A stretch of DNA of 64,000 nt from Bifidobacterium choerinum. Its GTDB lineage: Bacteria > Actinomycetota > Actinomycetes > Actinomycetales > Bifidobacteriaceae. The notes beneath the pieces were generated by a model that was given only the letters and a program-made list of their open reading frames with translations, had not been told where the DNA came from and ran no database searches. The stretch is taken from positions 1 to 64,000 of the forward strand of contig NZ_JGYU01000004.1 in the NCBI RefSeq assembly GCF_000741135.1, written 5' to 3'. The position numbers and the translations under genes are program-made. Below are positions 53,209 through 63,425 of the stretch, piece by piece (the stretch's first letter is position 1; each line of letters opens with the position of its first letter).

Positions 53209-54174
53209 ATGGACGATTACAACCCGCCGATCAGGTTCTTCGAGATGCTCGGCATCGGCGAGGACGAGCTCTCGCAGTACTCGGTCAGGCTGAACCAGAG
53301 CAGCGACGCTTGGTTCGACGCGATGACGATGTACTACGGGCACCATGACGAACTCATGGATTGGGTGTTCACGCGCCGCTGGAACGGCGGCAGGGCCGGC
53401 GGCAACATACGCCGGCCCAAAGTGCTGCAGTTCATCCAGCTCGACGGCCGTGAGAAGCCCGCGACCCATTGGCTGTTCATCGGCGGCTACGAGGCCGGCG
53501 CCCCGGTGATGCGCGGGGGCAACGAGGTCTATCAGCGCACACCGATCGAACGCTTCCGCCCCTTTGAGGCGCGCACCGTCGTCACCTACCGCAAACGGCG
53601 CGGCGCGGTGCAGATGGTGAACGACATGGCCGATGCCGGGATGCGGGCGCGCTTCTTCGACACGATGATCGTCGAGAAGGTCGCGCAGTCGCCGGTCTCG
53701 GCGATGCCGTTCCCCGGATACGACAACGTGCGCCTGTCCTTCAACGAGCTCGTCGCCGCCGTGCATGACGACGAATGGCGCGGCGCGCTGGGCGCCGTCA
53801 ACGCCGTGTACCTGCAGACCGATACGCGCACCGGCTGGCACTACGTCGGCTCCGCCTACAGCCGTCACGGCGGCGAGCGCGGCCTGCTGTCGCGCTGGCA
53901 GGAATACGTGCAGGGCGACCACACCGGCGGCAACAAGCTGCTGAAGGATCTCGTCGCCGAACAGGGCGCGTCGTACATCGAGAAACACTTCCAGTATTCG
54001 ATCCTCGACATCTTCGACCCTCGTGTGGCGGACCGCACGGTCATCGAACGCGAGCATTGGTGGATGGACACGCTGTCTTCGGTGTGCGACGGGGACGCCG
54101 CCGTCCCCCATGGCTACAACTCCAGGCTCCAGTGGCGACGCACCGGCGAAGGCGAGGGCGCGGGCACCGACTGA
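53209..54174 (+). CDS. GIY-YIG nuclease-family protein
   Basis: A 321-residue protein in two parts. The N-terminal region (about 1-180) includes VLQFIQLDG and HWLFIGGYEAG, as in the GIY-YIG proteins of actinobacteria with an added N-terminal domain. The C-terminal GIY-YIG domain (about 190-300) has AVYLQTDTRTGWHYVGSA, in which VYL and YVG fill the GIY and YIG positions. The arginine in LLSRWQEY and the glutamate in VIEREHWWMD stand where the catalytic Arg and Glu are expected. It should bind or cut DNA. AAAGGAAG precedes the ATG at 53209. It ends the rightward three-gene unit before a strong terminator. A restriction or defence role is possible but not shown. Confidence 0.85.
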   Translation: MDDYNPPIRFFEMLGIGEDELSQYSVRLNQSSDAWFDAMTMYYGHHDELMDWVFTRRWNGGRAGGNIRRPKVLQFIQLDGREKPATHWLFIGGYEAGAPVMRGGNEVYQRTPIERFRPFEARTVVTYRKRRGAVQMVNDMADAGMRARFFDTMIVEKVAQSPVSAMPFPGYDNVRLSFNELVAAVHDDEWRGALGAVNAVYLQTDTRTGWHYVGSAYSRHGGERGLLSRWQEYVQGDHTGGNKLLKDLVAEQGASYIEKHFQYSILDIFDPRVADRTVIEREHWWMDTLSSVCDGDAAVPHGYNSRLQWRRTGEGEGAGTD

Positions 54175-54193
54175 CGGCGGTCGGACGCTCAGG

Positions 54194-54247
54194 CATAAGA
54201 CGGCGGCCCCCGGAACCGATTGCGGTTCCGGGGGCCGCCGTCTTATG
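54194..54247. terminator. Bidirectional terminator between the island and aroQ
   Basis: A perfect 25-bp stem (54194-54218 with 54223-54247) closes on loop ATTG, with AAGA/TCTT flanks inside the arms. It lies between convergent genes. Confidence 0.9.
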
Positions 54248-54269
54248 CGCCGATGCGGTCAGATCCCAC

Positions 54270-54731
54270 TCAGCCCTTCGTCAGTTCGGCGACGGCCTCG
54301 AGCGCGAGCTTGTAGCCGAGGAAGCCGAGACCGGTGATCGTGCCGGTGGCGACCGGGCTGATCACCGAACGCTTGCGGAACTCGTCGCGCGCCGCCGGAT
54401 TCGAGATGTGCACCTCGATCAGCGGCATGTCCGCGTCGAGCACCATGTGCGCCGCGTCGGCGAGCGCATACGAATAATGCGTGAACGCCGCCGGGTTCAT
54501 GACGACCGCCTTCTGCCGCTCGGCGGCCTCGTGCATCCACTGCACCATCTGCGCCTCGTCGTCGGTCTGCCGCACGTCCACGTCGAGCCCGAGGGACTCG
54601 CCCCACTGCGTGCACAGCCTGCACAGCTGCTCGAGGTCCTGCCTGCCGTACACGTCCGGCTGGCGCACCCCGAGGCGACCGAGGTTCGGCCCGTTCACGA
54701 CGATCACCTTGACCGGCTCATTTTCGGCCAT
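54270..54731 (-). CDS. aroQ: 3-dehydroquinate dehydratase, type II
   Basis: A 153-residue enzyme that dehydrates 3-dehydroquinate to 3-dehydroshikimate. GPNLGRLGVRQPDVYG contains the catalytic loop residues, MNPAAFTHYS the substrate-binding region, and EVHISNPAARDEFR the conserved His. In many type II enzymes the lid loop has GxRxPxIYG; here it is GVRQPDVYG. The ATG at 54731 and a GTG at 54737 both have a ribosome binding site at five bases; I chose the ATG. It is the last gene of aroC-aroKB-aroQ. Confidence 0.94.
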   Translation of the reverse strand: MAENEPVKVIVVNGPNLGRLGVRQPDVYGRQDLEQLCRLCTQWGESLGLDVDVRQTDDEAQMVQWMHEAAERQKAVVMNPAAFTHYSYALADAAHMVLDADMPLIEVHISNPAARDEFRKRSVISPVATGTITGLGFLGYKLALEAVAELTKG

Positions 54732-54801
54732 ATCCACTCCATTCCTTGGAAAACGTTGTCAGCCCCATGATAGTGCGCGACGATGCCGGGCGCCGTGCGC
54801 G

Positions 54802-56460
54802 TCACGCCTGCTGGCGCACACGTTCGAAGGCCTCGCGCACCGCCTGCTGGTCGGGGTCGTCGAGGTGGAACGGCCTGCCGATCTCCTCGAGGCCGACGAA
54901 GCGCAGCGTGTTGCCGCGCGCCTTCTTGTCGCGGTGCATCAGCGCGAGCACCTCGTCGAATCCGGCGCCGTTCCACGAGGTCGGCAGTCCCAGACGGTCG
55001 AGCAGGTCGTAGGTGTATTCGACGGTCGGGCGGTCGAGGTGCCCGGTCAGATTGGACAGCTCGGCCGCGTAGACCATGCCGACGGCGACCGCGTTGCCGT
55101 GCCTCCAGCGGAAATGCTCGAGCTGTTCGATCGCGTGGCCGAAGGTGTGCCCGTAGTTGAGGAATTCGCGCAGTCCCGCCTCCTTGAGGTCGGCGCAGAC
55201 GTGGTGGGCCTTGACGCGCACCGTGCGTTCGATGAGTTCGGCGACGACCGGCTTGAGCGGCGAATCGAGGAAGGTCTCGCCGTCGAAGGCGCGCAGCTCG
55301 TCGGCGTGGTCCTCGAGGATCGTGAGGATCTCGGGGTCGCGGATGAAGCCGGACTTGGCGACCTCGCCGAGGCCTTCGATGAAGATGTCGTTCGGCAGCG
55401 ACGTGAGCGTCCTCAGGTCGGCGAGCACGCCGGCGGGCGTGTAGAACGAGCCGACGAGGTTCTTGCCCTGCGGCGTGTTGACGCCGGTCTTGCCGCCGGT
55501 GGACGCGTCGACCATCGCGAGCAGCGACGTCGGGCAGTTCACGTAGCGGACGCCGCGCATCCACGTGGCGGCGACGAATCCGGCGAGGTCGGTGCACGCG
55601 CCGCCGCCGAGGCCGACGATCGCGTCGGAGCGCGTGAAGCCCTCGTTGCCGAGGCGCTGCCAGATGCCGTCGGCGACCTGGACGGTCTTGCCGGCCTCGG
55701 CGTCCGGGATCACGATGTCGCTCACCTGATAGCCGGCCTTGCGCAGGATCGCGCGCGCCCGGTCGGAGTGCCGCTGCACCGACTGCGTGTGGATCAGCGC
55801 GACGCGCACCGGACCTGCGCCGAGCACGTCGGGCAGATGGTTGAGCGCGCCCTCGCCGATCCTCACGTCGTAGGGTTCGATGCCGGCGCCGTCCACATGG
55901 ACGATTCCCTCGTTCGTCATTTCGATCATCTTCCTTGCCGCTGCCTTCGGCGTCATGCCGTGCGTGCGCACGATCACGTTCGCCACCTGCCTGTAGACCG
56001 GGTCGCGCTGCTCGTAGAGCGCCATCCAGCGCGCGTCGGCGTCGCCGTCGAGCATCGGGCGGCCGCCGCCCCTGCGCGCGCGCTCCATCGCCTCCGCCGG
56101 ATCGGCGAGCAGGTAGATGACGCGCCCGCCGTGTTCGGCGTAGTCATGCAGCGCCTCGCGCACCGCCGGCGTCATCGGCGCGCCGCCGCCGAGCGCGTAG
56201 ATGCCGTCGAAGGAGCCGAGCGTCTCGGCGACGGTCCTTCGCTCAACCTCGCGGAACGCCGCCTCGCCGTGCCGCGCGAAATACTTCGGGATCGACATGC
56301 CGATCGCTTCCTCGATCTGCTGGTCCGCGTCCGCGAAGCCGATGCCGAGCATCTGCGACATCTCCTTGCCCAGACGCGTCTTGCCGGCGCCCATCATGCC
56401 GACGATGACGGCCGCCGGGCGTCTGCGCGCGGCCATCTCGTGTCTGCTGTGCCTTGCCAT
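54802..56460 (-). CDS. aroKB: Bifunctional shikimate kinase/3-dehydroquinate synthase
   Basis: A 552-residue fusion. Residues 1 to about 180 are shikimate kinase: P-loop [11 protein letters not shown], then [18 protein letters not shown] and the GGG sequence LGGGAPM. Residues from about 190 are 3-dehydroquinate synthase: [40 protein letters not shown], and the metal-binding EVAKSG and [11 protein letters not shown]. The two activities catalyse separate steps of the shikimate pathway. Such a fusion is known in bifidobacteria. GGAGGG precedes the ATG at 56460, 18 bp after the aroC stop codon. Confidence 0.96.
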   Translation of the reverse strand: MARHSRHEMAARRRPAAVIVGMMGAGKTRLGKEMSQMLGIGFADADQQIEEAIGMSIPKYFARHGEAAFREVERRTVAETLGSFDGIYALGGGAPMTPAVREALHDYAEHGGRVIYLLADPAEAMERARRGGGRPMLDGDADARWMALYEQRDPVYRQVANVIVRTHGMTPKAAARKMIEMTNEGIVHVDGAGIEPYDVRIGEGALNHLPDVLGAGPVRVALIHTQSVQRHSDRARAILRKAGYQVSDIVIPDAEAGKTVQVADGIWQRLGNEGFTRSDAIVGLGGGACTDLAGFVAATWMRGVRYVNCPTSLLAMVDASTGGKTGVNTPQGKNLVGSFYTPAGVLADLRTLTSLPNDIFIEGLGEVAKSGFIRDPEILTILEDHADELRAFDGETFLDSPLKPVVAELIERTVRVKAHHVCADLKEAGLREFLNYGHTFGHAIEQLEHFRWRHGNAVAVGMVYAAELSNLTGHLDRPTVEYTYDLLDRLGLPTSWNGAGFDEVLALMHRDKKARGNTLRFVGLEEIGRPFHLDDPDQQAVREAFERVRQQA

Positions 56461-56478
56461 GGCCGTCCCTCCGCGCCC

Positions 56479-57672
56479 TCAGCGCATGTGCTCGGGCCAC
56501 GAGGCTACGTATGCCTCGATGTTGCGGCGTGTCTCGTCGACGCTGTCGCCGCCGAACTTCTCGAGCAGGTACTTGGCGAGCGTGAGCCTGACCATCGCCT
56601 CGGCGACGACGGCCGCGGCCGGCACCGCCGTGCTGTCGGAACGCTGGTTGATCGCCTGCGCCGCCTCGCCGGTCGTCACGTCGACGGTGCGCAGCGCCTT
56701 CGGGATCGAGGGAATCGGCTTCATCGCGGCGCGCACGCGGATCGGCTGGCCGTTGGACATGCCGCCCTCGATGCCGCCGGCGCGGTTCGTCAGGCGTTCG
56801 ATACGGCCGTCGGCGCCGGCGACCATCTCGTCGTGCGCCTGCGAGCCGGGACGCATCGCCTCGAGGAAGCCGTCGCCGATCTCGACGCCCTTGATCGCCT
56901 GGATGCCCATGAGCGCGGAGGCGAGCGCCGCGTCGAGCCTGCGGTCGGACTCCACATAGGTGCCGACGCCGGCCGGCATGCCGTAGGCGATCACCTCGAT
57001 GACGCCGCCGAGCGTGTCCGCGTTCGCCTTCGCCTCGTCGATGCGGGCGATCATGCGCGCCTCGGCGTCCTTGTCGAGCGTGCGCACCGGGGACGCATCG
57101 AGCATGTCGACATCGTCGGGCGTCGGCAGCGGCATCGCCGTCGGGTCGTCGACGCCGGCGCCGCCGATCGAGACGACATGGGAGACGGTGCGCACGCCGG
57201 CCACCTGTTCGAGCAGCTGGCGCGCCACCTCGCCGAGCGCGACACGCGACGCCGTCTCGCGCGCGCTTGAGCGTTCGAGCACCGGCCGGGCGTCGTCGAA
57301 GCCGTATTTGCGCATGCCGGTGAGGTCGGCGTGCCCCGGGCGCGGACGGCTCAGCGGAGCGTTGCGGCCCTCGCGCGCGAGCTCGTGGTCGAGCGGGTCG
57401 GCGCTCATGACCTCGGTCCACTTCGGCCATTCGGTGTTGCCGATCTCGATCGCGATCGGCGAGCCGAGCGTGCTGCCGAAGCGCACGCCGGTGAGCATGC
57501 GCACCTGGTCCTGCTCGAACTTCATGCGCGCGCCGCGGCCGTAGCCGAGACGGCGCCGGGCGAGCGCCCCGCGGATGTCGTCCGACGTGATCTTCACTCC
57601 TGCGGGGACGCCCTCGATCATCGCGACGAGCGCCTCGCCGTGCGATTCGCCAGCGGTCTGCCAACGCAACAT
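56479..57672 (-). CDS. aroC: Chorismate synthase
   Basis: A 397-residue FMN-dependent enzyme that makes chorismate from 5-enolpyruvylshikimate 3-phosphate. [35 protein letters not shown] and [17 protein letters not shown] are family signatures. AAAGGAG precedes the ATG at 57672. First gene of the aroC-aroKB-aroQ operon, divergent from the small prepilin-peptidase-like gene, whose start is only 45 bp away. Confidence 0.96.
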   Translation of the reverse strand: MLRWQTAGESHGEALVAMIEGVPAGVKITSDDIRGALARRRLGYGRGARMKFEQDQVRMLTGVRFGSTLGSPIAIEIGNTEWPKWTEVMSADPLDHELAREGRNAPLSRPRPGHADLTGMRKYGFDDARPVLERSSARETASRVALGEVARQLLEQVAGVRTVSHVVSIGGAGVDDPTAMPLPTPDDVDMLDASPVRTLDKDAEARMIARIDEAKANADTLGGVIEVIAYGMPAGVGTYVESDRRLDAALASALMGIQAIKGVEIGDGFLEAMRPGSQAHDEMVAGADGRIERLTNRAGGIEGGMSNGQPIRVRAAMKPIPSIPKALRTVDVTTGEAAQAINQRSDSTAVPAAAVVAEAMVRLTLAKYLLEKFGGDSVDETRRNIEAYVASWPEHMR

Positions 57673-57717
57673 GCCAACTCCTTTGGTCCGTGGGAAAACT
57701 GTGACTATCTTAACGGT

Positions 57718-58185
57718 ATGCCGTACCTTTGCTGCCTGCCGGGACTGCTTTGTGGAATCGCGGCGTGCGTGACCGACCTGCGTCGGCGCACGGTCCCGCG
57801 GCGGCTGGTCGCGGCCGGGATCGCGGCGCAGCTCGCCGTGTGGATGCTGCTGGCGTGGACCGGCGCCGACCCGGCCGCGCCGCTGCGCGCCGCCGCCGGG
57901 CTCGTCTGCGGCGCCGGCGTCCAGCTCGTGCTCGCCCTCGTGCGTCCCGGTGCGCTCGGCTTCGGCGACGTCACCGCCAGCGCGCTCGTCGGCTGCGTCG
58001 TCGGCGCGTTCGGCGCCGTCACTTTCGTGCGCTGGTGGCTGCTCATGGGCGTATGCGGCCTGCTGTGGCTGGCGATATGGCCCCGATATGCGAAACGGCG
58101 CCCCGGCGTGGATGCCAGGGTGCCGTTCGTCCCGGTGATCGTGGCGGCCGGCGCATTCGCCGTGCTCGCCGCCGTCGCCGGCTGA
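57718..58185 (+). CDS. Minimal A24-type prepilin peptidase-like membrane protein
   Basis: A 155-residue protein with about five transmembrane segments. The two aspartates of the A24 peptidase active site are present: one in [11 protein letters not shown] (Asp20) and one in [10 protein letters not shown] (GxGD motif). The N-terminal zinc/methyltransferase domain of full prepilin peptidases is absent, as in CpaA/TadV-type enzymes. No Shine-Dalgarno sequence precedes the ATG. TATCTT (57706-57711) lies six bases before it, so the mRNA may be leaderless. No pilin genes are in the window. Ends 18 bp from the convergent mltG. Confidence 0.82.
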   Translation: MPYLCCLPGLLCGIAACVTDLRRRTVPRRLVAAGIAAQLAVWMLLAWTGADPAAPLRAAAGLVCGAGVQLVLALVRPGALGFGDVTASALVGCVVGAFGAVTFVRWWLLMGVCGLLWLAIWPRYAKRRPGVDARVPFVPVIVAAGAFAVLAAVAG

Positions 58186-58203
58186 GCGGGCGACGTGCGC
58201 CGA

Positions 58204-59403
58204 TCAGTTCGCGTGCTCGTTGTTGGTCTTGTACTCCTGCACGTACTTCTCGAACTCGTCGTAGCTGGACGTGAACTTCGTCTCGCCGGTCTTCAGGTCG
58301 GTCGTCACGAAGTACAGCCAGTCGCCGTCCTCGGGGTGCATCGCCGCCTCGATCGCGTCGTCGCCCGGGTTGGAGATCGGCGTCGGCGGCAGCCCCTTGT
58401 TCACGCGCGTGTTGAAGGGGTTCGACCCGTCGTTGAGCTGCTCGTTCGTCAGCTCGGTGCCTTTGATCTTGAATCCGTAGGCGACCGTCGAGTCCATGCC
58501 GAGCGGCATGTCGTCCTTGAGCCTGTTCTCGATGACGCGGCTGACCTTGCCGTAGTAGTCCTGCGAGTTGACCTCGGCCTCGACGATCGACGCGACGATC
58601 AGGATGCGTTCGCTCTGGTCGCCTTCGGGCACGCCGAGCGCGTTGAGCTTCTCGATCCTCGCCTGCACCATCTGCTGCAGGATCGAGGCCGGCGTCGGGT
58701 CCTCGCCGACGTTGTACACGCCGGGTTCGAGCCAGCCCTCGAGCTTGCCCTTCGCGCATGCGGGCAGGATCGCGCCCGTCTTCGAGGCGTCGCCCGCGTA
58801 GTCCTCGAAGTCCTTGAGCGCGATACCCGAGGATTCGGCGGCCGCCTTGAGCACGTCGTCGAGGCGTTCGCCCTGGCGCACCTCGACGAAGCCCTTCGCG
58901 TTGCCCTCGTCGGAGAGGATCTTCGCGGCGGCCGACGCCTTCATATGGCGCTTGAGCTCGTATGTGCCCGGATACAGCGTGTAGGCGTTGCTCGCGACGA
59001 CCGACGTGAACGCGTCGACCGATTTGATGACGTCGGCGCGCTGCAGTCCCTCGGCGATCTCGGCGACGCCCTGCCCGGACTCGACGGTGAAGGCGACACG
59101 GCCCTCCCCCGGCCCCGGATAGTCGTCGACGACCGCCGTGTCGGCGAGCGTGCTGCGCCGCCACTGCTTGATCTTGCCGACCGCGAAGACGCCGACACCG
59201 GCACACAGCGCGACGACGACGATCGACGCGATGACGACGATGAGGCGCTTGCGGCGCTGCTGCCTGCGCCGGCGGCGCATGTCGCGGCGCGAACGCGGCG
59301 GCTTCGGCGGGGGCGCGGCGCCGCCGCCGGGCCCGGGATGGTCGGCGCCGGTGCCGTCATCCCAGACGTCGTCGTTGAAAAAATCGTGCAAATCCTCAGG
59401 CAC
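58204..59403 (-). CDS. mltG: Endolytic murein transglycosylase MltG
   Basis: A 399-residue protein. A Pro/Gly-rich and then Arg-rich cytoplasmic N-terminus is followed by one transmembrane segment (about residues 53-73) and an extracellular YceG domain. The catalytic Glu lies in LIVASIVEAEVNS, and GLPPTPISNPGDDAIEAAMHP is the family's C-terminal signature. It cleaves nascent glycan strands. The GTG at 59403 has GGAGGA at six bases; a GTG at 59409 that overlaps the ruvX stop codon sits too close to this ribosome binding site. Follows ruvX directly. Confidence 0.92.
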   Translation of the reverse strand: MPEDLHDFFNDDVWDDGTGADHPGPGGGAAPPPKPPRSRRDMRRRRRQQRRKRLIVVIASIVVVALCAGVGVFAVGKIKQWRRSTLADTAVVDDYPGPGEGRVAFTVESGQGVAEIAEGLQRADVIKSVDAFTSVVASNAYTLYPGTYELKRHMKASAAAKILSDEGNAKGFVEVRQGERLDDVLKAAAESSGIALKDFEDYAGDASKTGAILPACAKGKLEGWLEPGVYNVGEDPTPASILQQMVQARIEKLNALGVPEGDQSERILIVASIVEAEVNSQDYYGKVSRVIENRLKDDMPLGMDSTVAYGFKIKGTELTNEQLNDGSNPFNTRVNKGLPPTPISNPGDDAIEAAMHPEDGDWLYFVTTDLKTGETKFTSSYDEFEKYVQEYKTNNEHAN

Positions 59404-59405
59404 TC

Positions 59406-59882
59406 TCACTCCTCCGAACCGTGCGCGCCGGCGCGGCGTCCGTCCAACGCCGTCTGCAGGATCGTCACCGCCGACTGCTGGTCCACGACGGCGCGGTGCC
59501 GACGGGTGCCCAGCCGCGCGTCGAGCAGCCGACGATGCGCGTCGACCGTCGTCAGGCGTTCATCCATGAGCATGATATCAGGCATCCAGTCGATGCCGGA
59601 CAGGTCGTCTTCCAGTTCGGCCGCGAGCCGCGTGCCGAGCGACTTCGCCCAGCGGCGCGCCTTCTTCGCGCTCTTGCCCTCGGTGCCGTCCATCTGCAGC
59701 GGCAGCCCGATGACGACGCGTTCGACGTGCTCGTCCTCGATGACGTTGAGGACGTCGTCGAAGGCCTGGAAGTAGTCCCCGCGCACGGTGACGTTCCCCG
59801 CGGGGTGGGCGAAGGTCAGCTCCGGGTCGGACAACGCGAGTCCGACCCGGGCGTTCCCCAGATCGATGCCTAGCCAGACCAT
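59406..59882 (-). CDS. ruvX: Putative Holliday junction resolvase/pre-16S rRNA nuclease YqgF (RuvX)
   Basis: A 158-residue RNase H-like nuclease. The first catalytic Asp is in LGIDLGNARVGLALSD, the Glu region follows VVIGLPLQMDGTEG, and the last motif is MDERLTTVDAHRRL. Members of this family process the 5' end of 16S rRNA. It lies between alaS and mltG in the widely conserved order alaS-yqgF-mltG, 12 bp after the alaS stop codon. Confidence 0.93.
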   Translation of the reverse strand: MVWLGIDLGNARVGLALSDPELTFAHPAGNVTVRGDYFQAFDDVLNVIEDEHVERVVIGLPLQMDGTEGKSAKKARRWAKSLGTRLAAELEDDLSGIDWMPDIMLMDERLTTVDAHRRLLDARLGTRRHRAVVDQQSAVTILQTALDGRRAGAHGSEE

Positions 59883-59894
59883 ATGGGGGTTCGG

Positions 59895-62591
59895 TCAGGC
59901 CTTGCGCGCGTCCTTGACGAGCGCCGCGACGGCGTCGTCGATCTTCGACGCGTCGGAGCCGCCGCCCTGGGCGAAGTCCGGCTTGCCGCCACCGCCGCCG
60001 CCGAGGATCTTCGAGGCGCCGCGCACGAGGTCGCCGGCCTTGATGCCCCCCTTGCGGGCCGCCTCGTTCGTCGCGACGGCGACCATCGGCTTGTCGTCCT
60101 CGTTGACGCCGGCGAGCGCCACGACGACCGGGCGGTCGTCGCCCAGGCGGTTGCGGATGTCCATGACGGTCTTGCGCAGCACGTCGAAGGAGCCGAAGTG
60201 GCCGACATTCTTCGCGGCGACGACGACCGGAGCCGCGGAGGCCTTCGCGGCCTCGACGATCTGCGGGACGGACTCGGCGAGCTGCGCCTCGTACATCGCG
60301 GCGAGGCGGCGGTCGGAGTCCTTGAGCTTGGCGAGCAGCGTGCTGACGCGCTCGGCGAGCTCGTCGGGACGCGCGTTGAGCGTGTCGGACAGCTGCGAGA
60401 CGAGTGCGTGCTCGCGGGCGTTGTAGTCGTAGGCGCCCTGGCCGACGAGCGCGTCGACGCGACGCACGCCGGAGCCGACCGAGGCCTCGGACATGATGTT
60501 GACGAGGCCGATCTTGCCGGCGAAGTCGACGTGCGTGCCGCCGCACAGCTCGCGGCTCCAGCCGTCGTCGCCGATCGTGACGACGCGCACGACGTCGCCG
60601 TACTTCTCACCGAACAGATGCATCGCGCCGAGCGCGATCGCGTCGTCGAACTTCATCTCCTGCGTCGAGACGTGCAGGTTGTCGCGCACGCGGTCGTTGA
60701 CGCGCGCCTCGACGGCGCTCATCAGCTGCTTCGTCGGCGCCTTCGGCCACTGGAAGTCGAAGCGCAGGCGGTTCGGCGCGTCCTCGGAGCCGCGCTGCGT
60801 GGCCTGCGGGCCGAGCTCCTCGCGCAGCGCCTTGTGCACGATGTGCGTGGCGGTGTGCGAGCGGGCGATCGCGCCGCGGCGCTCGACGTCGATCTCGGCG
60901 GTCACTTCGGCGCCGACGACGAGCGTGCCCTCGATGAGGCGGCACTGGTGGACGATGAGGTCCTTGATCGGCTTCTGCACGTCGTCGACCTCGAGCACGG
61001 CGCCGTCGTCGGAGACGATGTCGCCCTGGTCGGCGAGCTGGCCTCCGGCCTCGGCGTAGAACGGCGTGCGGTCGAGGATGACCTCGACGGTCGCCGGCGC
61101 GGAGACGGCCGGCACCGAGCCGACGCCCTCCATCATGATGCCGAGCACGCGGCTGCGCGACGTCATGTCGGTGTAGCCGAGGAACTCGATCGGCGCCTGG
61201 AGCTTGTTCTTGAAGTCGTCGTATTCGCTCAGGTCCACGTTGTGGCGCTTCCTGAGCGCGTCCTGGCGGGCGCGCGACTTCTGCTCGTTCATCAGCTCGC
61301 GGAACTTCTCCTCGTCCACCCTGACGCCCTGCTCGGCCGCCATCTCGAGCGTGAGCTCGATCGGGAAGCCGTAGGTGTCGTGCAGCGTGAACGCGGCGTC
61401 GCCGGAGACGACCGGCTGGGCGTCGCCCTGCTTGCCGGCCTCGTCCTTCGCCTTCGTGACGGCCATGTCGAAGATCTCGATGCCGTTCGTCAACGTGCGG
61501 CGGAACGCGTCCTCCTCGCCGTAGGCGGCCTCGGAGACGTCGTGGAAGGTGTTGGCGAGCTCCGGGTAGTTCGGCTCCATCGCGGCCTCGGAGACCGGCA
61601 GCAGCTCGGGCATGACCGGCGTCGTGACGCCGAGCACGCGCATCGCCTCGATCGTGCGGCGCAGCAGGCGGCGCAGCACGTAGCCGCGGCCGGCGTTGCT
61701 CGGGCGCACGCCGTCGCTCATGATCATCAGCGCGGAGCGCACGTGGTCGGCGACGACGCGCATCTTGACGTCGGCGTCCTTGTTCTGGCCGTACCTGATG
61801 CCGGAGAGCCTCTCGGCGGCCTCGATGACCGGGAAGACCTCGTCGGTCTCGTAGATGTTCTGCTTGCCCTGCAGCAGGTAGGCGAGGCGCTCGAGACCGG
61901 CGCCGGTGTCGATGTTCTTGTGCTTGAGCTCGCCGGCGATGTGCAGCTCGGTCTTCGACTTGACGTTGTCGACCATGTAGTTCTCGAAGACGAGGTCCCA
62001 GATCTCGATGTAGCGGTTCTCGTCGGCGATCGGGCCGCCCTCCTTGCCGTATTCGGGGCCGCGGTCGACGTAGATCTCGGAGCACGGGCCGCCGGGGCCG
62101 GGGCCGCCGGTCGTCCAGAAGTTGTCCTCCATGCCGAGGATCTGGATGTGTTCGGGGTCGACGCCCTCGTTCCTCCAGATCGCGCGCGCCTCGTCATCGT
62201 CGGTGAAGGTCGTCATCCACAGCTTCTCGGGGTCGAAGCCGTAGCCGCCCTGCTCGACCGGGCTCGTCAGCAGCTCGTAGGCGTAATGGATCGCCTCCTC
62301 CTTGAAGTAGTCGCCGAAGGAGAAGTTGCCGAGCATCTGGAAGAAGGTGCCGTGGCGGGTCGTCTTGCCGACCTCGTCGATGTCGAGCGTACGCACGCAC
62401 TTCTGGTTGCTGGCCATGCGGTGGCTCGGCGGCGTCTGCTCGCCCATCAGGTACGGGATGAACGGCACCATGCCGGCGATCGTGAAGAGCGTCGTCGGGT
62501 TCGGCGAGATGAGCGAGGCGGACGGCACGATGAGGTGGTCCTGCTTCTTGAAGTAGTTGAGATATCGCTGGGCGATCTCCGCGGTGCGCAT
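59895..62591 (-). CDS. alaS: Alanyl-tRNA synthetase
   Basis: An 898-residue class II synthetase. The N-terminal aminoacylation domain ([53 protein letters not shown]) is followed by the editing domain with zinc-binding HTATHIVH and CGGTHV, then the C-Ala domain with its Gly-rich loop ([17 protein letters not shown]). The ATG at 62591 is preceded by AAGGAG. It begins the operon alaS-ruvX-mltG. Confidence 0.96.
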   Translation of the reverse strand: MRTAEIAQRYLNYFKKQDHLIVPSASLISPNPTTLFTIAGMVPFIPYLMGEQTPPSHRMASNQKCVRTLDIDEVGKTTRHGTFFQMLGNFSFGDYFKEEAIHYAYELLTSPVEQGGYGFDPEKLWMTTFTDDDEARAIWRNEGVDPEHIQILGMEDNFWTTGGPGPGGPCSEIYVDRGPEYGKEGGPIADENRYIEIWDLVFENYMVDNVKSKTELHIAGELKHKNIDTGAGLERLAYLLQGKQNIYETDEVFPVIEAAERLSGIRYGQNKDADVKMRVVADHVRSALMIMSDGVRPSNAGRGYVLRRLLRRTIEAMRVLGVTTPVMPELLPVSEAAMEPNYPELANTFHDVSEAAYGEEDAFRRTLTNGIEIFDMAVTKAKDEAGKQGDAQPVVSGDAAFTLHDTYGFPIELTLEMAAEQGVRVDEEKFRELMNEQKSRARQDALRKRHNVDLSEYDDFKNKLQAPIEFLGYTDMTSRSRVLGIMMEGVGSVPAVSAPATVEVILDRTPFYAEAGGQLADQGDIVSDDGAVLEVDDVQKPIKDLIVHQCRLIEGTLVVGAEVTAEIDVERRGAIARSHTATHIVHKALREELGPQATQRGSEDAPNRLRFDFQWPKAPTKQLMSAVEARVNDRVRDNLHVSTQEMKFDDAIALGAMHLFGEKYGDVVRVVTIGDDGWSRELCGGTHVDFAGKIGLVNIMSEASVGSGVRRVDALVGQGAYDYNAREHALVSQLSDTLNARPDELAERVSTLLAKLKDSDRRLAAMYEAQLAESVPQIVEAAKASAAPVVVAAKNVGHFGSFDVLRKTVMDIRNRLGDDRPVVVALAGVNEDDKPMVAVATNEAARKGGIKAGDLVRGASKILGGGGGGKPDFAQGGGSDASKIDDAVAALVKDARKA

Positions 62592-62659
62592 TGTTTGCGG
62601 CTCCTTACATACTTTGGATGTCCGTGGATGGATGATGAAAAACAATGAATGAAGATATC

Positions 62660-62687
62660 GGGACGCGCCGTGTCTCCGGCGCGTCCC
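62660..62687 (-). terminator. Terminator after the DUF948 pair
   Basis: A 10-bp perfect stem (62660-62669 with 62678-62687) with an 8-nt loop. It lies after the stop codon at 62693 and is followed by a T-rich stretch near the alaS leader. Confidence 0.65.
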
Positions 62688-62692
62688 TCCGC

Positions 62693-62929
62693 TCAGGAGA
62701 GCTTGTCCATGTAGCGGCTGTTGAGCTCCGCCTCGCGTGCGCGGCGCACGTCGGTGAACTCGGCGACGAGGCCCTGCAGCGTGCGCATGCCGACGTGCTC
62801 CTGGTCGGGGCCAAGCAGGAACTGGCGCGCCTTGTCGGGGGTGTTGGCCTTCACGTAGGCGGTGGCCTTGCTGACGGCGACGACGCCGGCGATCATGCCG
62901 AGCGCGATCCACAGTAGACGTTTGCGCAT
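62693..62929 (-). CDS. Conserved small membrane protein next to DUF948
   Basis: A 78-residue protein with one N-terminal transmembrane segment (about residues 4-22) and a charged C-terminal region rich in Arg and Glu. GGGGGAG precedes the ATG at 62929. It starts three bases after the stop codon of the DUF948 gene, with which it is co-transcribed. The pair is commonly found upstream of alaS in actinobacteria. The function is not known. Confidence 0.85.
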   Translation of the reverse strand: MRKRLLWIALGMIAGVVAVSKATAYVKANTPDKARQFLLGPDQEHVGMRTLQGLVAEFTDVRRAREAELNSRYMDKLS

Positions 62930-62932
62930 GGG

Positions 62933-63337
62933 TCACTCCCCCTTGGTCGGTGCGGCGGCCTTGGCGTCCTGCGCCGGCTGCCCGCCCTTGTTCATGAACG
63001 AGCGCGCCGTCGCCCTCAGCGCGTAGAAGGTCGAGGCGAGCTTGATGATCGGCTTGCCGAGGAAGGAGCCGTACAGGTTCGTCAGCGCGCCGATGTTGTT
63101 GGCGGTGCTCGAGGCGGCCGACGAGATCTCGTTGACGTCGGCGAGCGACTTGTTGACCTGCTGCACCGTCGTCACGCCCTCGTCGAGCGCCGGCAGCGCG
63201 TGGTCCCCGGTCTCCTTGACGGTGTCGGCGAGCTGGTCGAACAGCTTGCCCAGGCGGATCAGCGGATAGATCAGGAACCCGGCGAGCACGGCGAACGCTA
63301 TCGCCGCGATCAGACCAGCAATTTCTCCAGCACCCAT
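62933..63337 (-). CDS. DUF948 family membrane protein
   Basis: A 134-residue protein. An N-terminal transmembrane segment (about residues 6-27) is followed by a long helical region (about 35-90: [20 protein letters not shown] and [18 protein letters not shown]) typical of the DUF948 or methyl-accepting-like coiled coil, and a Lys/Ala-rich tail. The ATG at 63337 was preferred over a GTG at 63349, which sits directly on its ribosome binding site. The role is unknown. Confidence 0.85.
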   Translation of the reverse strand: MGAGEIAGLIAAIAFAVLAGFLIYPLIRLGKLFDQLADTVKETGDHALPALDEGVTTVQQVNKSLADVNEISSAASSTANNIGALTNLYGSFLGKPIIKLASTFYALRATARSFMNKGGQPAQDAKAAAPTKGE

Positions 63338-63425
63338 GTTCTCGTGCACCTCTTTCCTGTCACGACGTGCATGTCACGACTAGTTTCCTACCCGCATTAG
63401 GGTACCCAAGCGCCCAGACGGCCGG

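Noticed and set aside
53209-54174. Calling the GIY-YIG protein a homing endonuclease or UvrC
   Set aside because: It lacks the UvrC helix-hairpin-helix and UvrB-binding parts, and it does not lie in an intron or intein.
62592-62692. T-box or other riboswitch before alaS
   Set aside because: The 100-bp stretch contains only the hairpin ending the upstream operon and an ordinary AAGGAG site. No T-box sequence or specifier loop is visible.
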